A stretch of 37,697 nt of DNA from Erysipelotrichaceae bacterium (GTDB taxonomy: Bacteria > Bacillota_I > Bacilli_A > Erysipelotrichales > Erysipelotrichaceae). Where the stretch lies: positions 31,966 through 69,662 of the forward strand of contig DPJD01000002.1 of the NCBI GenBank assembly GCA_003543215.1, read 5' to 3'. The notes under the pieces are model-generated. The model did no database searches. It had not been told where the DNA came from and saw only the letters and a program-made list of their open reading frames with translations. Made by a program: the position numbers and the translations under genes. Below are positions 16,471 to 23,919 of this stretch, piece after piece. Positions within the stretch are counted from its first letter, which is position 1; every line of letters starts with the position of its first letter.

Positions 16471-17838
16471 ATGAAGAAAATTAAAACGATTCTATCGAAG
16501 TTTCAAAACAGTCTCTTCTTTACCTATAACATCATCAGCTATCTTGCCTTGATGGGTACCTTTTTCTGGATTTTTTCTTATGCTTACCCAGAACTCTTAC
16601 AACTTACTCGTGAAGCTGCGGTTGCCTTGGTTACGTATATCTTGACCGCCCTCTTTATGCTCAATGCCTATGGTGGCATGGATGTGGGTGAGAAACGGAC
16701 ACGTCAGATCGTATATTCTTTGATTCTGGTCGTCTTGTTTGCGGACTTGTTTACGTATTTGTTGATACAGGTCACCAACCCAAGCATCTGGAACATCTGG
16801 CAGTTTGGTTTCTACAGCATCCGGCGTTTATTGTTCACTTTTGTAGTTCAAGTCTTATTGATCATCGCCTTGGCATGGATCGGCAATCGGATCTACTATC
16901 GATTGAATCCACCGAAGAAGACCTTTATTATTTATGGAACGAAGAAGAAGCCGAATAAATTGATACAAAAGATTACCAAGCAAGCCTATACCTACGATGT
17001 GAAGACCGTCGCATCCAATTTGAGTTTTCTGCAAAACATCGAAAAAATGGAAGGTCATGATTTGGTCATCCTCTATGGTTTAGCAAAGGATGAGCGGATT
17101 GCGTATTCTGAATATTGTTATAAACATAAGGTTGCACTCTTGTTCAGTGCGGAGATCATGGATGTGGTGGAATTTAGATCCAAACATACCTTGATTGATG
17201 ATATTTCCTTGTTTTCAACCAATATCGCAGAAATATCGATAGAAGATCGTATCTTAAAGCGTTTGTTGGATATCTTTGTTTCTTTGGTGGGTTTGATTCT
17301 GACCTCTCCTTTGTGGTTGATCTTTGCGATCTTAATCAAGCTTGAAGATAAGGGTCCTGTGTTCTTTAAACAGAAGCGGATGACTAAGAATAATCGTGAG
17401 TTTGAAATCATCAAATTCAGAACGATGAAAGTCAATGTGGAGAACCGCAGTGCCACGAAGAATGATGATCGCATCACCAAGGTTGGTAAGGTCTTGCGTA
17501 AGATTCGTTTGGATGAATTGCCTCAGATTTTGAATATTCTTAAGGGTGATATGTCGGTTGTGGGTCCACGACCTGAGATGTTGGAGAATGTGAATGCGTA
17601 TACGGAAGAGATGCCGGAGTTCGCTTTACGTTTACGGGTCAAAGCTGGTTTAACCGGTTATGCGCAGATTTATGGGAAGTACAATACAAGTCCAAAGGAT
17701 AAGTTGATCTTGGATTTGATGTATATTGAGAATTTCAATATCTTCTTGGATATCAAGTTGATCTTACAGACGGTTATGGTTTTCTTGAAGATTGATGACA
17801 GTACAGAAGGATTTGATGAGGAAGATGACACACAATGA
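16471..17838 (+). CDS. Polyprenyl-phosphate sugar-1-phosphate transferase (bacterial sugar transferase)
   Basis: Membrane enzyme of 455 residues that starts polysaccharide repeat synthesis by moving a sugar phosphate from a nucleotide sugar to undecaprenyl phosphate (WbaP/WcaJ-like). Four or five membrane segments lie in residues 15-145. A soluble linker follows, then a re-entrant hydrophobic segment at about 270-292. The catalytic domain shows FFKQKRMTKNN, FEIIKFRTMK, RLDELPQILNILKGDMS, VVGPRPEM and KAGLTGYAQIYG, the full signature of the family. The sugar donated (often glucose, galactose or GalNAc) cannot be told from the sequence. It has its own promoter and terminator and precedes three glycosyltransferase genes. 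Confidence 0.93.
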   Translation: MKKIKTILSKFQNSLFFTYNIISYLALMGTFFWIFSYAYPELLQLTREAAVALVTYILTALFMLNAYGGMDVGEKRTRQIVYSLILVVLFADLFTYLLIQVTNPSIWNIWQFGFYSIRRLLFTFVVQVLLIIALAWIGNRIYYRLNPPKKTFIIYGTKKKPNKLIQKITKQAYTYDVKTVASNLSFLQNIEKMEGHDLVILYGLAKDERIAYSEYCYKHKVALLFSAEIMDVVEFRSKHTLIDDISLFSTNIAEISIEDRILKRLLDIFVSLVGLILTSPLWLIFAILIKLEDKGPVFFKQKRMTKNNREFEIIKFRTMKVNVENRSATKNDDRITKVGKVLRKIRLDELPQILNILKGDMSVVGPRPEMLENVNAYTEEMPEFALRLRVKAGLTGYAQIYGKYNTSPKDKLILDLMYIENFNIFLDIKLILQTVMVFLKIDDSTEGFDEEDDTQ

Positions 17839-17857
17839 GTTTGTGTGTCTTTTTTTT
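17827..17857 (+). terminator. Terminator after the sugar transferase gene
   Basis: Nine-base stem GACACACAA / TTGTGTGTC, loop TGAGT, then eight T residues. The loop contains the TGA stop codon of the upstream gene. Confidence 0.9.
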
Positions 17858-17859
17858 AG

Positions 17860-17865
17860 TATAAT
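17860..17865 (+). promoter_or_regulatory. -10 box of the Alg14-like gene, six bases before the start codon
   Basis: A perfect TATAAT ends six bases before the ATG at 17872. The expected start point is therefore the A of the start codon. No -35 match is evident, as the region is occupied by the preceding terminator. Confidence 0.5.
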
Positions 17866-17871
17866 AGAGGC

Positions 17872-18342
17872 ATGAAATCCGTTGTCTTCATTGCCTCTAC
17901 GGGAGGCCATCTCAATGAATTGCTTCAATTGAAGCCTTTATTTGATCATTATGACTATCAAATCATCACCGAAGGTGGACCTTCGACGAAACATCTCTTG
18001 GACAAGTATCCGAAGCGTGTCCATTTTCTTTTGTTTGGTTCCAAGGAACATCCTTTCTCGTATCTCTTCAAGTTTACGGCGAATAGTTTTCTTTCGCTTT
18101 ACTATGTCTTGAAGTTCAAGCCTAAGGTCATCGTTTCAACGGGGACACATACGGCGGTACCGTTTTGTTATTGGGGGAAGTTGTTCAAGGCAAAGATTGT
18201 ATATATCGAGACTTATGCGAATGTTTATAACGGCAATGTGGCGGGTAAGCTTTTATATCCCATCGTGGATGAGTATTTGATTCAGTGGGAGGAATTGCAG
18301 GCTGTGTATCCTCGTGCGAAGTTTGTGGGGAGGATTTTTTAA
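17872..18342 (+). CDS. Alg14-like glycosyltransferase subunit (PssD/Cps14F type)
   Basis: Membrane-anchoring half of a two-part GT28-fold glycosyltransferase, 156 residues. The N-terminus FIASTGGHLNELLQL matches Alg14-type proteins, and VIVSTGTHTAVPFCYWGK and VYIETYANVYNG are further family signatures. In Gram-positive capsule loci such proteins pair with an Alg13-like partner to add the second sugar, often galactose or glucuronate, to the lipid-linked first sugar. The expected partner is present at 19502 but separated by a GT4 gene. It overlaps the next gene by one base (TAATG). A -10 box immediately upstream suggests little or no leader. Confidence 0.88.
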   Translation: MKSVVFIASTGGHLNELLQLKPLFDHYDYQIITEGGPSTKHLLDKYPKRVHFLLFGSKEHPFSYLFKFTANSFLSLYYVLKFKPKVIVSTGTHTAVPFCYWGKLFKAKIVYIETYANVYNGNVAGKLLYPIVDEYLIQWEELQAVYPRAKFVGRIF

Positions 18343-19505
18343 TGAAGAAACGCTTGTTGTTTGTGAACGATGAAATGGTGATGGGCGGAGTCGCTCGGAT
18401 CTTGAATAATGTGCTTCGGCGCATTGATTTGAATGCGTATGATGTGGATGTGTTGATTTTGCATCCCCACGGCGAGCTTTTAAGTGAGTTGCCGGAGGGT
18501 GTTCGTCTGTTGGATTCGCGTCCTTTCTTTAAGGGTGTGGATGTGACTTTGAATTTGGTGCTGAAACAAGGACGTTGGTTGGATGTTTTGCATAAGCTCC
18601 ATGTCTTGTTTTATATGAAGACGGGTTTGATTCACAATAAGATTAAGGCTGAACGTAAGTTGATGAATTTGGATGTTTATGATGTGGAGATCGCATCGAA
18701 AGAAGGGTTCTGCACGATATTCGTATCCAATGGATCAAGCAAACGTAAGATCAATTGGATTCACATCGATTACAGTGCTCGCAACTACGCGACCCATCAT
18801 ATGAATTTGATGCATGAAGCCTTGAAGTCGATTGATTTGAATATTGCGGTGTCACAGAAAGCACGCGATGCGTTTGCGGAACTGTTTGAAGTTAAAAATA
18901 TCATTGCGATTCCCAACCTGATGGACATCGATGGTTTGAAGGAAAGAGCCTTGATGGATTGTGATGTGGCGTATCGTAAAGATCGTGTGAATCTTGTGTC
19001 GGTTGGTCGTTTCCATCCGCAGAAGGCTTTTGATCGTTTGATCCATGCGATGGCGGAGCTGAGAGCCTTGGATCTTCCGGTTGATTTATATCTGGTTGGG
19101 GATGGAGAATTGAAACCAAGCTGTGAAGCCTTGAGTCATAAACTTCATCTTACAGATCATATTCATTTCTTGGGTTCCAAACGTAATCCAATGCCTTATA
19201 TCAAACAAGCAGACTGCTTTGTCCTACCTTCCTTGTACGAAGGTTATCCGACAACGGTCATTGAGTCGTTCTTTGCGGGTACACCGGTTTTGGCCTGTGA
19301 TGTCTCGGGTGTGTATGAACAGATTCAAGAAGGTCATAATGGCTGGGTGGTAAGCAACAGTCAAGAAGCCCTGAATGAACGTTTGATTGAAGTTGTACGC
19401 AATCCAGAACGATTGAAGCCGATGCGCGAGCACTTATTGGATTATCATTATGACAATGCGTCGATTTTTGAGCGTTTCATGAAAGCTGTGGAGGGTCAGG
19501 TATGA
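18342..19505 (+). CDS. Glycosyltransferase family 4
   Basis: GT-B fold retaining glycosyltransferase of 387 residues, predicted cytoplasmic and membrane-associated. The N-terminal acceptor domain contains NDEMVMGGVARILNNVL. The C-terminal donor domain contains VSVGRFHPQKAFDRLI, YLVGDGEL and the paired glutamates of LPSLYEGYPTTVIES, followed by GTPVLACDVSG. The ATG at 18342 overlaps the stop of the Alg14-like gene, with a GGGGAGG ribosome binding site near 18325. A longer in-frame reading from 18285 would lie inside the previous gene. Donor and acceptor are unknown. Confidence 0.93.
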   Translation: MKKRLLFVNDEMVMGGVARILNNVLRRIDLNAYDVDVLILHPHGELLSELPEGVRLLDSRPFFKGVDVTLNLVLKQGRWLDVLHKLHVLFYMKTGLIHNKIKAERKLMNLDVYDVEIASKEGFCTIFVSNGSSKRKINWIHIDYSARNYATHHMNLMHEALKSIDLNIAVSQKARDAFAELFEVKNIIAIPNLMDIDGLKERALMDCDVAYRKDRVNLVSVGRFHPQKAFDRLIHAMAELRALDLPVDLYLVGDGELKPSCEALSHKLHLTDHIHFLGSKRNPMPYIKQADCFVLPSLYEGYPTTVIESFFAGTPVLACDVSGVYEQIQEGHNGWVVSNSQEALNERLIEVVRNPERLKPMREHLLDYHYDNASIFERFMKAVEGQV

Positions 19506-19990
19506 TTTTGGTTACCGTTGGGACACAGGATAAGTCCTTTAAGCGATTGATTGAAGCCATAGACCATCAGTTGGAAGCAGGCTTGATTCAAGAAGAAGTA
19601 ATCGTACAATCTGGTTATACGCAGTACAGCAGTACACGCATGACGATCATCCCCTATTTCTCTCAAGATGATTTGGATGTGTATCGTCAAGAAGCTTCCT
19701 TAGTGATCACTCATGGTGGTGTTGGTAGTATCTTAGATGCTTTGCGTTATCATAAAAAGGTCATTGGGGTTGCACGTTTGAAGCAGTATAAGGAACATAT
19801 CAATGATCATCAAGTTGAGATTTTGGAGAAGTTTGCGAAGGAAGGTCATCTACTTTATGCGTCGGATTTGGCCATGATTCCAAGTCTTGTCAAGGAAGCG
19901 AAGGATTTTTCACCCAAGCCCTACCCCTTCAATAACAAACTTTTGCTTGAACACGTTAAAAAAGTTATAGATTCGTTCATTAATGAATAA
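19502..19990 (+). CDS. Alg13-like glycosyltransferase subunit (PssE/Cps14G type)
   Basis: Catalytic, nucleotide-sugar-binding half of the split GT28-fold enzyme, 162 residues. It begins MILVTVGTQDKSFKRLI, typical of Alg13-type proteins, and carries the donor-binding loop SLVITHGGVGSILDAL and the ending VARLKQYKEHINDHQ. It should form a complex with the Alg14-like product encoded at 17872. The gene overlaps the GT4 gene by four bases (ATGA). It is the last gene of the three-gene unit; a hairpin at 19994-20018 follows but has no T-tract. Confidence 0.9.
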   Translation: MILVTVGTQDKSFKRLIEAIDHQLEAGLIQEEVIVQSGYTQYSSTRMTIIPYFSQDDLDVYRQEASLVITHGGVGSILDALRYHKKVIGVARLKQYKEHINDHQVEILEKFAKEGHLLYASDLAMIPSLVKEAKDFSPKPYPFNNKLLLEHVKKVIDSFINE

Positions 19991-20044
19991 AATGTGTTAA
20001 ATATGTAGTTTTTAACACTCATCGTGTGTAGATTTTAAATTGAT

Positions 20045-20057
20045 TTGTAATTACAAT
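20045..20057 (+). promoter_or_regulatory. -10 box overlapped by palindrome before the XRE gene
   Basis: TTGTAATTACAA at 20045-20056 is a perfect 12-base palindrome that overlaps a -10 TACAAT at 20052-20057. It may be the operator for the XRE protein encoded downstream. The preceding stretch 19994-20018 forms a hairpin (GTGTTAAA/TTTAACAC) with no T-tract. Confidence 0.45.
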
Positions 20058-20082
20058 AGAAACATAGTCGAGGGGACTTTTG

Positions 20083-20343
20083 ATGGGAACGAACGAATTT
20101 GGGGAAGTCGTTGCGTTAGGTCTTCCAAAAGATAAGGAATTCGAAAGTTTCCGTAAAGCTTTTGGGAATCGCGTTAAACACTTCAGGAAGAGCAGTGGCT
20201 TATCTCAAGAAGAGTTGGCCGAAAGAAGTGGTCTACACCGCAATTACATTTCAGATGTGGAGCGGGGTCGCCGTAATTTATCCTTGGACGCTTTGTTAAA
20301 GTTGGCCAATGGATTGGGGATTAACATTCGGGATATGTTCTGA
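20083..20343 (+). CDS. XRE-family transcription regulator
   Basis: Small DNA-binding protein of 86 residues. A Cro/C1-type HTH spans about residues 25-85: FGNRVKHFRKSSGLSQEELA, then AERSGLHRNYISDVERGRRNLSLDALLKLANGLG. About 20 N-terminal residues precede the domain. The ATG at 20083 has GAGGGGA at 20070-20076; a TTG three bases earlier is less likely. There is no ligand or protease domain, so it is probably a simple repressor of its own or nearby promoters. No phage or mobile genes are adjacent. Confidence 0.88.
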   Translation: MGTNEFGEVVALGLPKDKEFESFRKAFGNRVKHFRKSSGLSQEELAERSGLHRNYISDVERGRRNLSLDALLKLANGLGINIRDMF

Positions 20344-20351
20344 CGTCAATT

Positions 20352-20371
20352 AGCGCTGTGAGGCGCTTTTT
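20352..20371 (+). terminator. Weak terminator after the XRE gene
   Basis: AGCGC / GCGCT stem with a six-base loop followed by TTTT. The outer TCAA/TTGA bases could extend the stem past a two-base mismatch. Confidence 0.6.
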
Positions 20372-20382
20372 GATTGCTTGTA

Positions 20383-20391
20383 TGCTATAAT
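20383..20391 (+). promoter_or_regulatory. Extended -10 promoter of the small membrane protein gene
   Basis: TGC directly precedes TATAAT (20386-20391), an extended -10 that can work without a good -35. The start point near 20398 would leave about eight bases before the ATG at 20406. Confidence 0.55.
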
Positions 20392-20405
20392 ACAAAGGTA
20401 AAATT

Positions 20406-20636
20406 ATGGAAATCCTACGTGCTTTAATCGTTACAATCATTGGTGTGTTTCTCTTGATGACACTTTGGCCGCTCTTTGTGTTTTTGGTCTTAGTGTTTTT
20501 GGCGTATTGGGTTTACATCTCAATGCGTTTGCGTAAGATGGGTGAAACCATACGTCAATCTACAAGTGAAACAAGCCAATCAAAACCCAGTGATCCCAAT
20601 GTGATCGATGTGGAATATACAGAAAGAAAAGAATAA
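20406..20636 (+). CDS. Small membrane protein of unknown function
   Basis: Protein of 76 residues, not assigned to a named family. Residues about 5-40 are strongly hydrophobic (RALIVTIIGVFLLMTLWP, then a second hydrophobic run to YWVYISM) and could form one long or two short membrane helices. A basic stretch (RLRKM) and a polar serine-rich tail follow, ending VIDVEYTERKE, so the tail is probably cytoplasmic. It sits four bases before the DUF2156 gene and likely shares its transcript. Coding is supported by the strong upstream promoter and the clean membrane topology. Confidence 0.7.
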   Translation: MEILRALIVTIIGVFLLMTLWPLFVFLVLVFLAYWVYISMRLRKMGETIRQSTSETSQSKPSDPNVIDVEYTERKE

Positions 20637-20640
20637 GTCT

Positions 20641-21546
20641 ATGGTCAATTTAAATAGTGAGTTTGAGGCTGTTACGGAAGCAGACATACCCTTGTTGGAG
20701 CGTTTCTTGGAAATCGCTCAGATTGAGGAAAGCAATCACAATCTGGTCAATCTTTTTTTATGGCAGACACAGTATCCAGTTTGGCAGTATCATACGGAGG
20801 ATTATTTGCTTTTATTGGGGATTCATAAGGGTAAGTTGTTTACCTACATGCCTTTGTGTAAAGCAGAATTCTTTGAGGAAGCCATCTTGAAGGCTCGATC
20901 GATTTTTAATCACTATGAAATGCCCTTTGAATTATCCTGTTTCACGCGGATTGCTTTAGATAAGATTGAGACCATCCTACCAAAGCTTAATGTGCAGATT
21001 GAATGTGAAGCTGCGGATTATGTGTATGAAGGTGAGAAGATGCGGACCTTGTCGGGTAAGAAACTTCAGAAAAGACGGAATAATTACAATCACTTTGTGA
21101 GTTTATATGAAGGACATTATACTTTTAGCGAAATGTCTAAGGATGATATTCCTGAATTAAAAGAATACATGAAGCAGTGGCGTGTGGATCGTACAGAAGA
21201 GTATTTGAATTATGAGGCTGAAGGTGTTGAGAATGTCTTGAATCTCTTTGGTGTCCTACCCTATCGTGGCGGCGTGATTCGCATTGATGGTGAAATTAAA
21301 GCCTTCATCATTGGATCGATGACCTCTAAACGGATGGTTCAAATCAACATTGAGAAAGCCGATCCAACGATACGGGGTTTATATCAAGCGATTGAGAAGT
21401 TATTTCTAGAACAGTTTTATCCGGATGTGCCGTGGGTGAATCGTGAGGATGACATGGGGATTGACTCCTTGCGTCAAGCTAAACAAGCCCTGCATCCGGC
21501 GTATATGATTGATAAATACAGGATCAAAGAACATGGCACGACTTAG
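20641..21546 (+). CDS. DUF2156 (LPG synthase C-terminal-like) protein
   Basis: Protein of 301 residues resembling the soluble catalytic domain (double GNAT fold) of phosphatidylglycerol lysyltransferases, without a membrane domain. Features seen are SNHNLVNLFLWQTQYPVWQY near the N-terminus, a central SGKKLQKRRNNYNHF stretch, then GGVIRIDGEIKAFIIGSM and VPWVNREDDMGIDSLRQAK near the C-terminus, typical of the family. Members transfer aminoacyl groups in some cases; stand-alone versions are mostly uncharacterised. The ATG at 20641 is used; in-frame codons upstream lie in the preceding gene. It overlaps a GNAT gene by 14 bases. Confidence 0.82.
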   Translation: MVNLNSEFEAVTEADIPLLERFLEIAQIEESNHNLVNLFLWQTQYPVWQYHTEDYLLLLGIHKGKLFTYMPLCKAEFFEEAILKARSIFNHYEMPFELSCFTRIALDKIETILPKLNVQIECEAADYVYEGEKMRTLSGKKLQKRRNNYNHFVSLYEGHYTFSEMSKDDIPELKEYMKQWRVDRTEEYLNYEAEGVENVLNLFGVLPYRGGVIRIDGEIKAFIIGSMTSKRMVQINIEKADPTIRGLYQAIEKLFLEQFYPDVPWVNREDDMGIDSLRQAKQALHPAYMIDKYRIKEHGTT

Positions 21547-22453
21547 ACGCGCAAAAGATGAAGAGAAGGCACTGATCTACCGCTGGTGGAAAGGTATTTT
21601 TGCTGAGGATGATGGGGGTCACAGTGATTATTACTTTGAGCACTATTATCAGAGTAAACAGTCTTATGTCTTGGTGGATGAGAAGGATGAGTTGATCAGT
21701 AGTTGTCAGGTGCATACGAAGACCTTGATGTTCAATCAGAAGCCGTTACAGGTGAGTTTGATTGTTGGAGTGTTCACACTGCCGAAGTATCGTAAACAGG
21801 GCTATATGAAAGAGTTATTGGACAAGGTGATTGATATCATGTCGTATCGTGATACCTTGACCTTGATTCAAGCCTATGTCCCTCATTTGTATGAGCCTTA
21901 TGGATTCAAACAGATCTATGTGCGTAACATCTTCTGGTTGGATGTGTTAAGTTTACCGACGGTAAGTCCATTGGGTATCAGCTATAATGTGTCCCCTTTG
22001 GAGCTACGTGATCTGTATCGTGAGTTCACCCAGCACTTCACAGGCTATTGCGTACGAAATGAGCAGGACTTCAATCTTCTCTTAGGCGAAATGAATGCGA
22101 TGTCGGGTAAATTGGTTGCTTATCAAGAAGATGGTAAACTCCTTGCCTATGCCTTTGTGTATCCGCATGGGGATCATTTGGAAATCGATGAGATGGTGTA
22201 TTTGAATTCGAAAGCTTTAGTGGCGATACTCGGCTCACTGAAGAGTACGAATCTACCGATTCGCTTAGCCGTGAGTGAGAAAGAAGACTTGAGACGACTC
22301 TTCCCACACGCAGATTTGGAGCGACAAGCGTATACCAGTGTACGCGCGAATGAGCTGCGTTTATTGAATGATTTGTATAAGTTGAGTGTCAAAGATGTGG
22401 AAGGCTTGTTTATGGCTGCAGAGAAGCCGCTTTGGATCCGGGAAAACCAGTGA
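21533..22453 (+). CDS. GNAT acetyltransferase (Eis-like N-terminal domain)
   Basis: Protein of 306 residues with an N-terminal GNAT domain. The acetyl-CoA loop region is VGVFTLPKYRKQGYMKELL (about residues 78-96), and YEPYGFKQIYVRN follows, as in Eis-like N-acetyltransferases. The C-terminal half looks like a second, degenerate GNAT-type fold (YAFVYPHGDHLEIDEMVYL). Substrate unknown. The ATG at 21533 follows AGGA with eight-base spacing; an upstream ATG at 21509 is less likely. Transcribed with the DUF2156 gene; the two may modify the same target (inference from the overlap only). Confidence 0.83.
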   Translation: MARLRRAKDEEKALIYRWWKGIFAEDDGGHSDYYFEHYYQSKQSYVLVDEKDELISSCQVHTKTLMFNQKPLQVSLIVGVFTLPKYRKQGYMKELLDKVIDIMSYRDTLTLIQAYVPHLYEPYGFKQIYVRNIFWLDVLSLPTVSPLGISYNVSPLELRDLYREFTQHFTGYCVRNEQDFNLLLGEMNAMSGKLVAYQEDGKLLAYAFVYPHGDHLEIDEMVYLNSKALVAILGSLKSTNLPIRLAVSEKEDLRRLFPHADLERQAYTSVRANELRLLNDLYKLSVKDVEGLFMAAEKPLWIRENQ

Positions 22454-22466
22454 AAAAGCGGTTTTT
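22427..22466 (+). terminator. Terminator after the GNAT gene
   Basis: CCGCTTT (22427-22433) pairs with AAAGCGG (22455-22461), followed by five T residues. The 21-base intervening loop can form a small TGG/CCA inner stem. The stem begins inside the coding region and the stop codon lies in the loop. Confidence 0.6.
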
Positions 22467-22491
22467 AATATGTTTGCGAAAGGTCTCACAA

Positions 22492-22540
22492 TTGACTTTT
22501 GGGGTGGTGCGCGTCTATAATTAGTCTGTCAATTAGGAGG
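22492..22540 (+). promoter_or_regulatory. Strong promoter and ribosome binding site of gapA
   Basis: -35 TTGACT at 22492-22497, 18-base spacer, perfect -10 TATAAT at 22516-22521, and AGGAGG at 22535-22540. This fits high, constitutive expression of a glycolytic enzyme. Confidence 0.85.
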
Positions 22541-22547
22541 AAAATTT

Positions 22548-23561
22548 ATGACAGCAAGAATTGCGATTAATGGATTTGGTCGTATCGGGCGTTTGGCTTT
22601 CCGCATCATGTGGGGCAATCCAGCGTTTGAAATCGTTGCATTGAACGATTTGACCGATGCGAAGACCTTGGCTCATTTATTGAAGTATGATACATCTCAA
22701 GGACGTTTCGATGGTCACACCGTCAGCTTTGAAGGCGATGATTTGATCGTTGATGGAAAGACTGTCCGCGTATTAAAAGAAAAAGATCCAAGCTTATTGC
22801 CTTGGGCTGATTTGAAAGTTGATGTCGTTATCGAATCAACAGGTTTCTTCACAAAGAGAGACACAGCTTCCGCTCACATCAAAGCAGGTGCTCGTAAAGT
22901 CATCATCTCCGCTCCAGCGGGTGACGATGTCGAAACAGTTGTCTTTAACACCAACCATGAAATCTTGGATGGTAGTGAAACGGTTATTTCCGGTGCTTCT
23001 TGTACCACAAACTGCTTGGCGCCTATGGCTAAGGCATTGAATGATGCGTTTGAAATCGTCAATGGTACGATGACAACGATTCATGCGTACACCAATGACC
23101 AAAACACATTGGATGCGCCTCACCGTAATGGTGACTTGCGTCGTGCACGTGCTGCGGCTGCAAACATCATTCCGAACTCCACCGGTGCTGCTAAAGCAAT
23201 CGGCTTGGTCGTTCCTGAATTGAAGGGTAAATTGGATGGGGCTGCACAACGTGTTCCTGTCATTACCGGTTCTTTGACGGAATTGGTAGCAGTAGTTAAA
23301 AAAGAATGTACAGCAGCTGAAGTCAATGCGGTCATGAAGGCTGCAGCGAATGAATCTTACGGTTATACAGAAGATCCAATCGTTAGCTCCGATGTCATCG
23401 GCATTGCGTTCGGTTCATTGTTTGATGCGACACAAACCAAAGTTCAAAACATTGGTGGTGTCTGCTTGGTTAAGGTTGCGGCTTGGTATGATAACGAAGC
23501 TTCATACACCAACCAATTGGTTCGTACAGCTCAATACTTGGCTGAACAATCAAAGTTCTAA
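22548..23561 (+). CDS. gapA: Glyceraldehyde-3-phosphate dehydrogenase, type I
   Basis: Central glycolytic enzyme oxidising and phosphorylating glyceraldehyde 3-phosphate with NAD+, 337 residues, cytoplasmic tetramer. The NAD loop is NGFGRIGR (8-15). The aspartate at about residue 34 in ALNDLTD fits NAD preference. The catalytic cysteine is C152 in SGASCTTNCLAPM. The partner histidine is in TTIHAYTNDQNT, and WYDNEASYTNQLV is the C-terminal signature. It is transcribed alone between its own promoter and terminator, without the usual pgk-tpi partners. Confidence 0.97.
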   Translation: MTARIAINGFGRIGRLAFRIMWGNPAFEIVALNDLTDAKTLAHLLKYDTSQGRFDGHTVSFEGDDLIVDGKTVRVLKEKDPSLLPWADLKVDVVIESTGFFTKRDTASAHIKAGARKVIISAPAGDDVETVVFNTNHEILDGSETVISGASCTTNCLAPMAKALNDAFEIVNGTMTTIHAYTNDQNTLDAPHRNGDLRRARAAAANIIPNSTGAAKAIGLVVPELKGKLDGAAQRVPVITGSLTELVAVVKKECTAAEVNAVMKAAANESYGYTEDPIVSSDVIGIAFGSLFDATQTKVQNIGGVCLVKVAAWYDNEASYTNQLVRTAQYLAEQSKF

Positions 23562-23570
23562 GATCAACAA

Positions 23571-23617
23571 AAACACTTTAAACGGTGCATACGCCTCGTT
23601 TAAGGTGTTTTTCTTTT
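23571..23617 (+). terminator. Terminator of gapA
   Basis: Fourteen-base stem AAACACTTTAAACG / CGTTTAAGGTGTTT (one G-T pair), 12-base loop, then a T-rich tail. Confidence 0.92.
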
Positions 23618-23628
23618 GAACACATCAT

Positions 23629-23657
23629 TTGTATATCTGAAGTGAGTTTGTTAAACT
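23629..23657 (+). promoter_or_regulatory. Promoter of the DUF1858 gene, abutting the start codon
   Basis: -35-like TTGTAT (23629-23634), 17-base spacer, -10 TAAACT (23652-23657). The -10 ends six bases before the ATG at 23664, so the transcript probably begins at the start codon. Confidence 0.5.
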
Positions 23658-23663
23658 AAGGGC

Positions 23664-23888
23664 ATGAAAACCGTAGATTTCAATGATTCCTTAGCAAACA
23701 TCATCAAACAGTATCCAGAGTTACTGGATATTCTCTATGATTTTGGGTTCACACAGATTAAAGCACCGGGTATGCTTCAAACCGCGGGTAAGTTCATGAC
23801 ACTTAAGATGGGTTGTGAACTTAGAAAGATTGATGTCAGTGCCTTGGAAAATCATCTAATCAACCTGGGATATACCATAAACGAGTAA
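23664..23888 (+). CDS. DUF1858 domain protein
   Basis: Small soluble protein of 74 residues comprising a single DUF1858-like domain. It begins with a helix (SLANIIKQYPELLDILYDFGF), followed by GMLQTAGKFMTLKMGCELRKI and a last helix ending LGYTINE. Many DUF1858 proteins carry a cysteine pair used with redox or cluster proteins; this one has only a single cysteine (MGCEL), so it belongs to the cysteine-poor group. Function unknown. It is monocistronic behind a possibly leaderless promoter and ends at a strong terminator. Confidence 0.75.
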   Translation: MKTVDFNDSLANIIKQYPELLDILYDFGFTQIKAPGMLQTAGKFMTLKMGCELRKIDVSALENHLINLGYTINE

Positions 23889-23919
23889 GAGACGCTAATC
23901 AATGTAGCGTCTCTTTTTT
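23888..23919 (+). terminator. Terminator between convergent DUF1858 and GT2 genes
   Basis: Ten-base perfect stem AGAGACGCTA / TAGCGTCTCT with a seven-base loop and a T-run (23915-23919). The stop codon of the convergent GT2 gene lies in the loop. The T-tail favours plus-strand termination; the minus-strand tail is poorer. Confidence 0.9.

Noticed and set aside
19994..20018. Terminator after the Alg13-like gene
   Set aside because: GTGTTAAA/TTTAACAC forms a good hairpin but is followed by CTCATCG rather than a T-run, so it is not called an intrinsic terminator.
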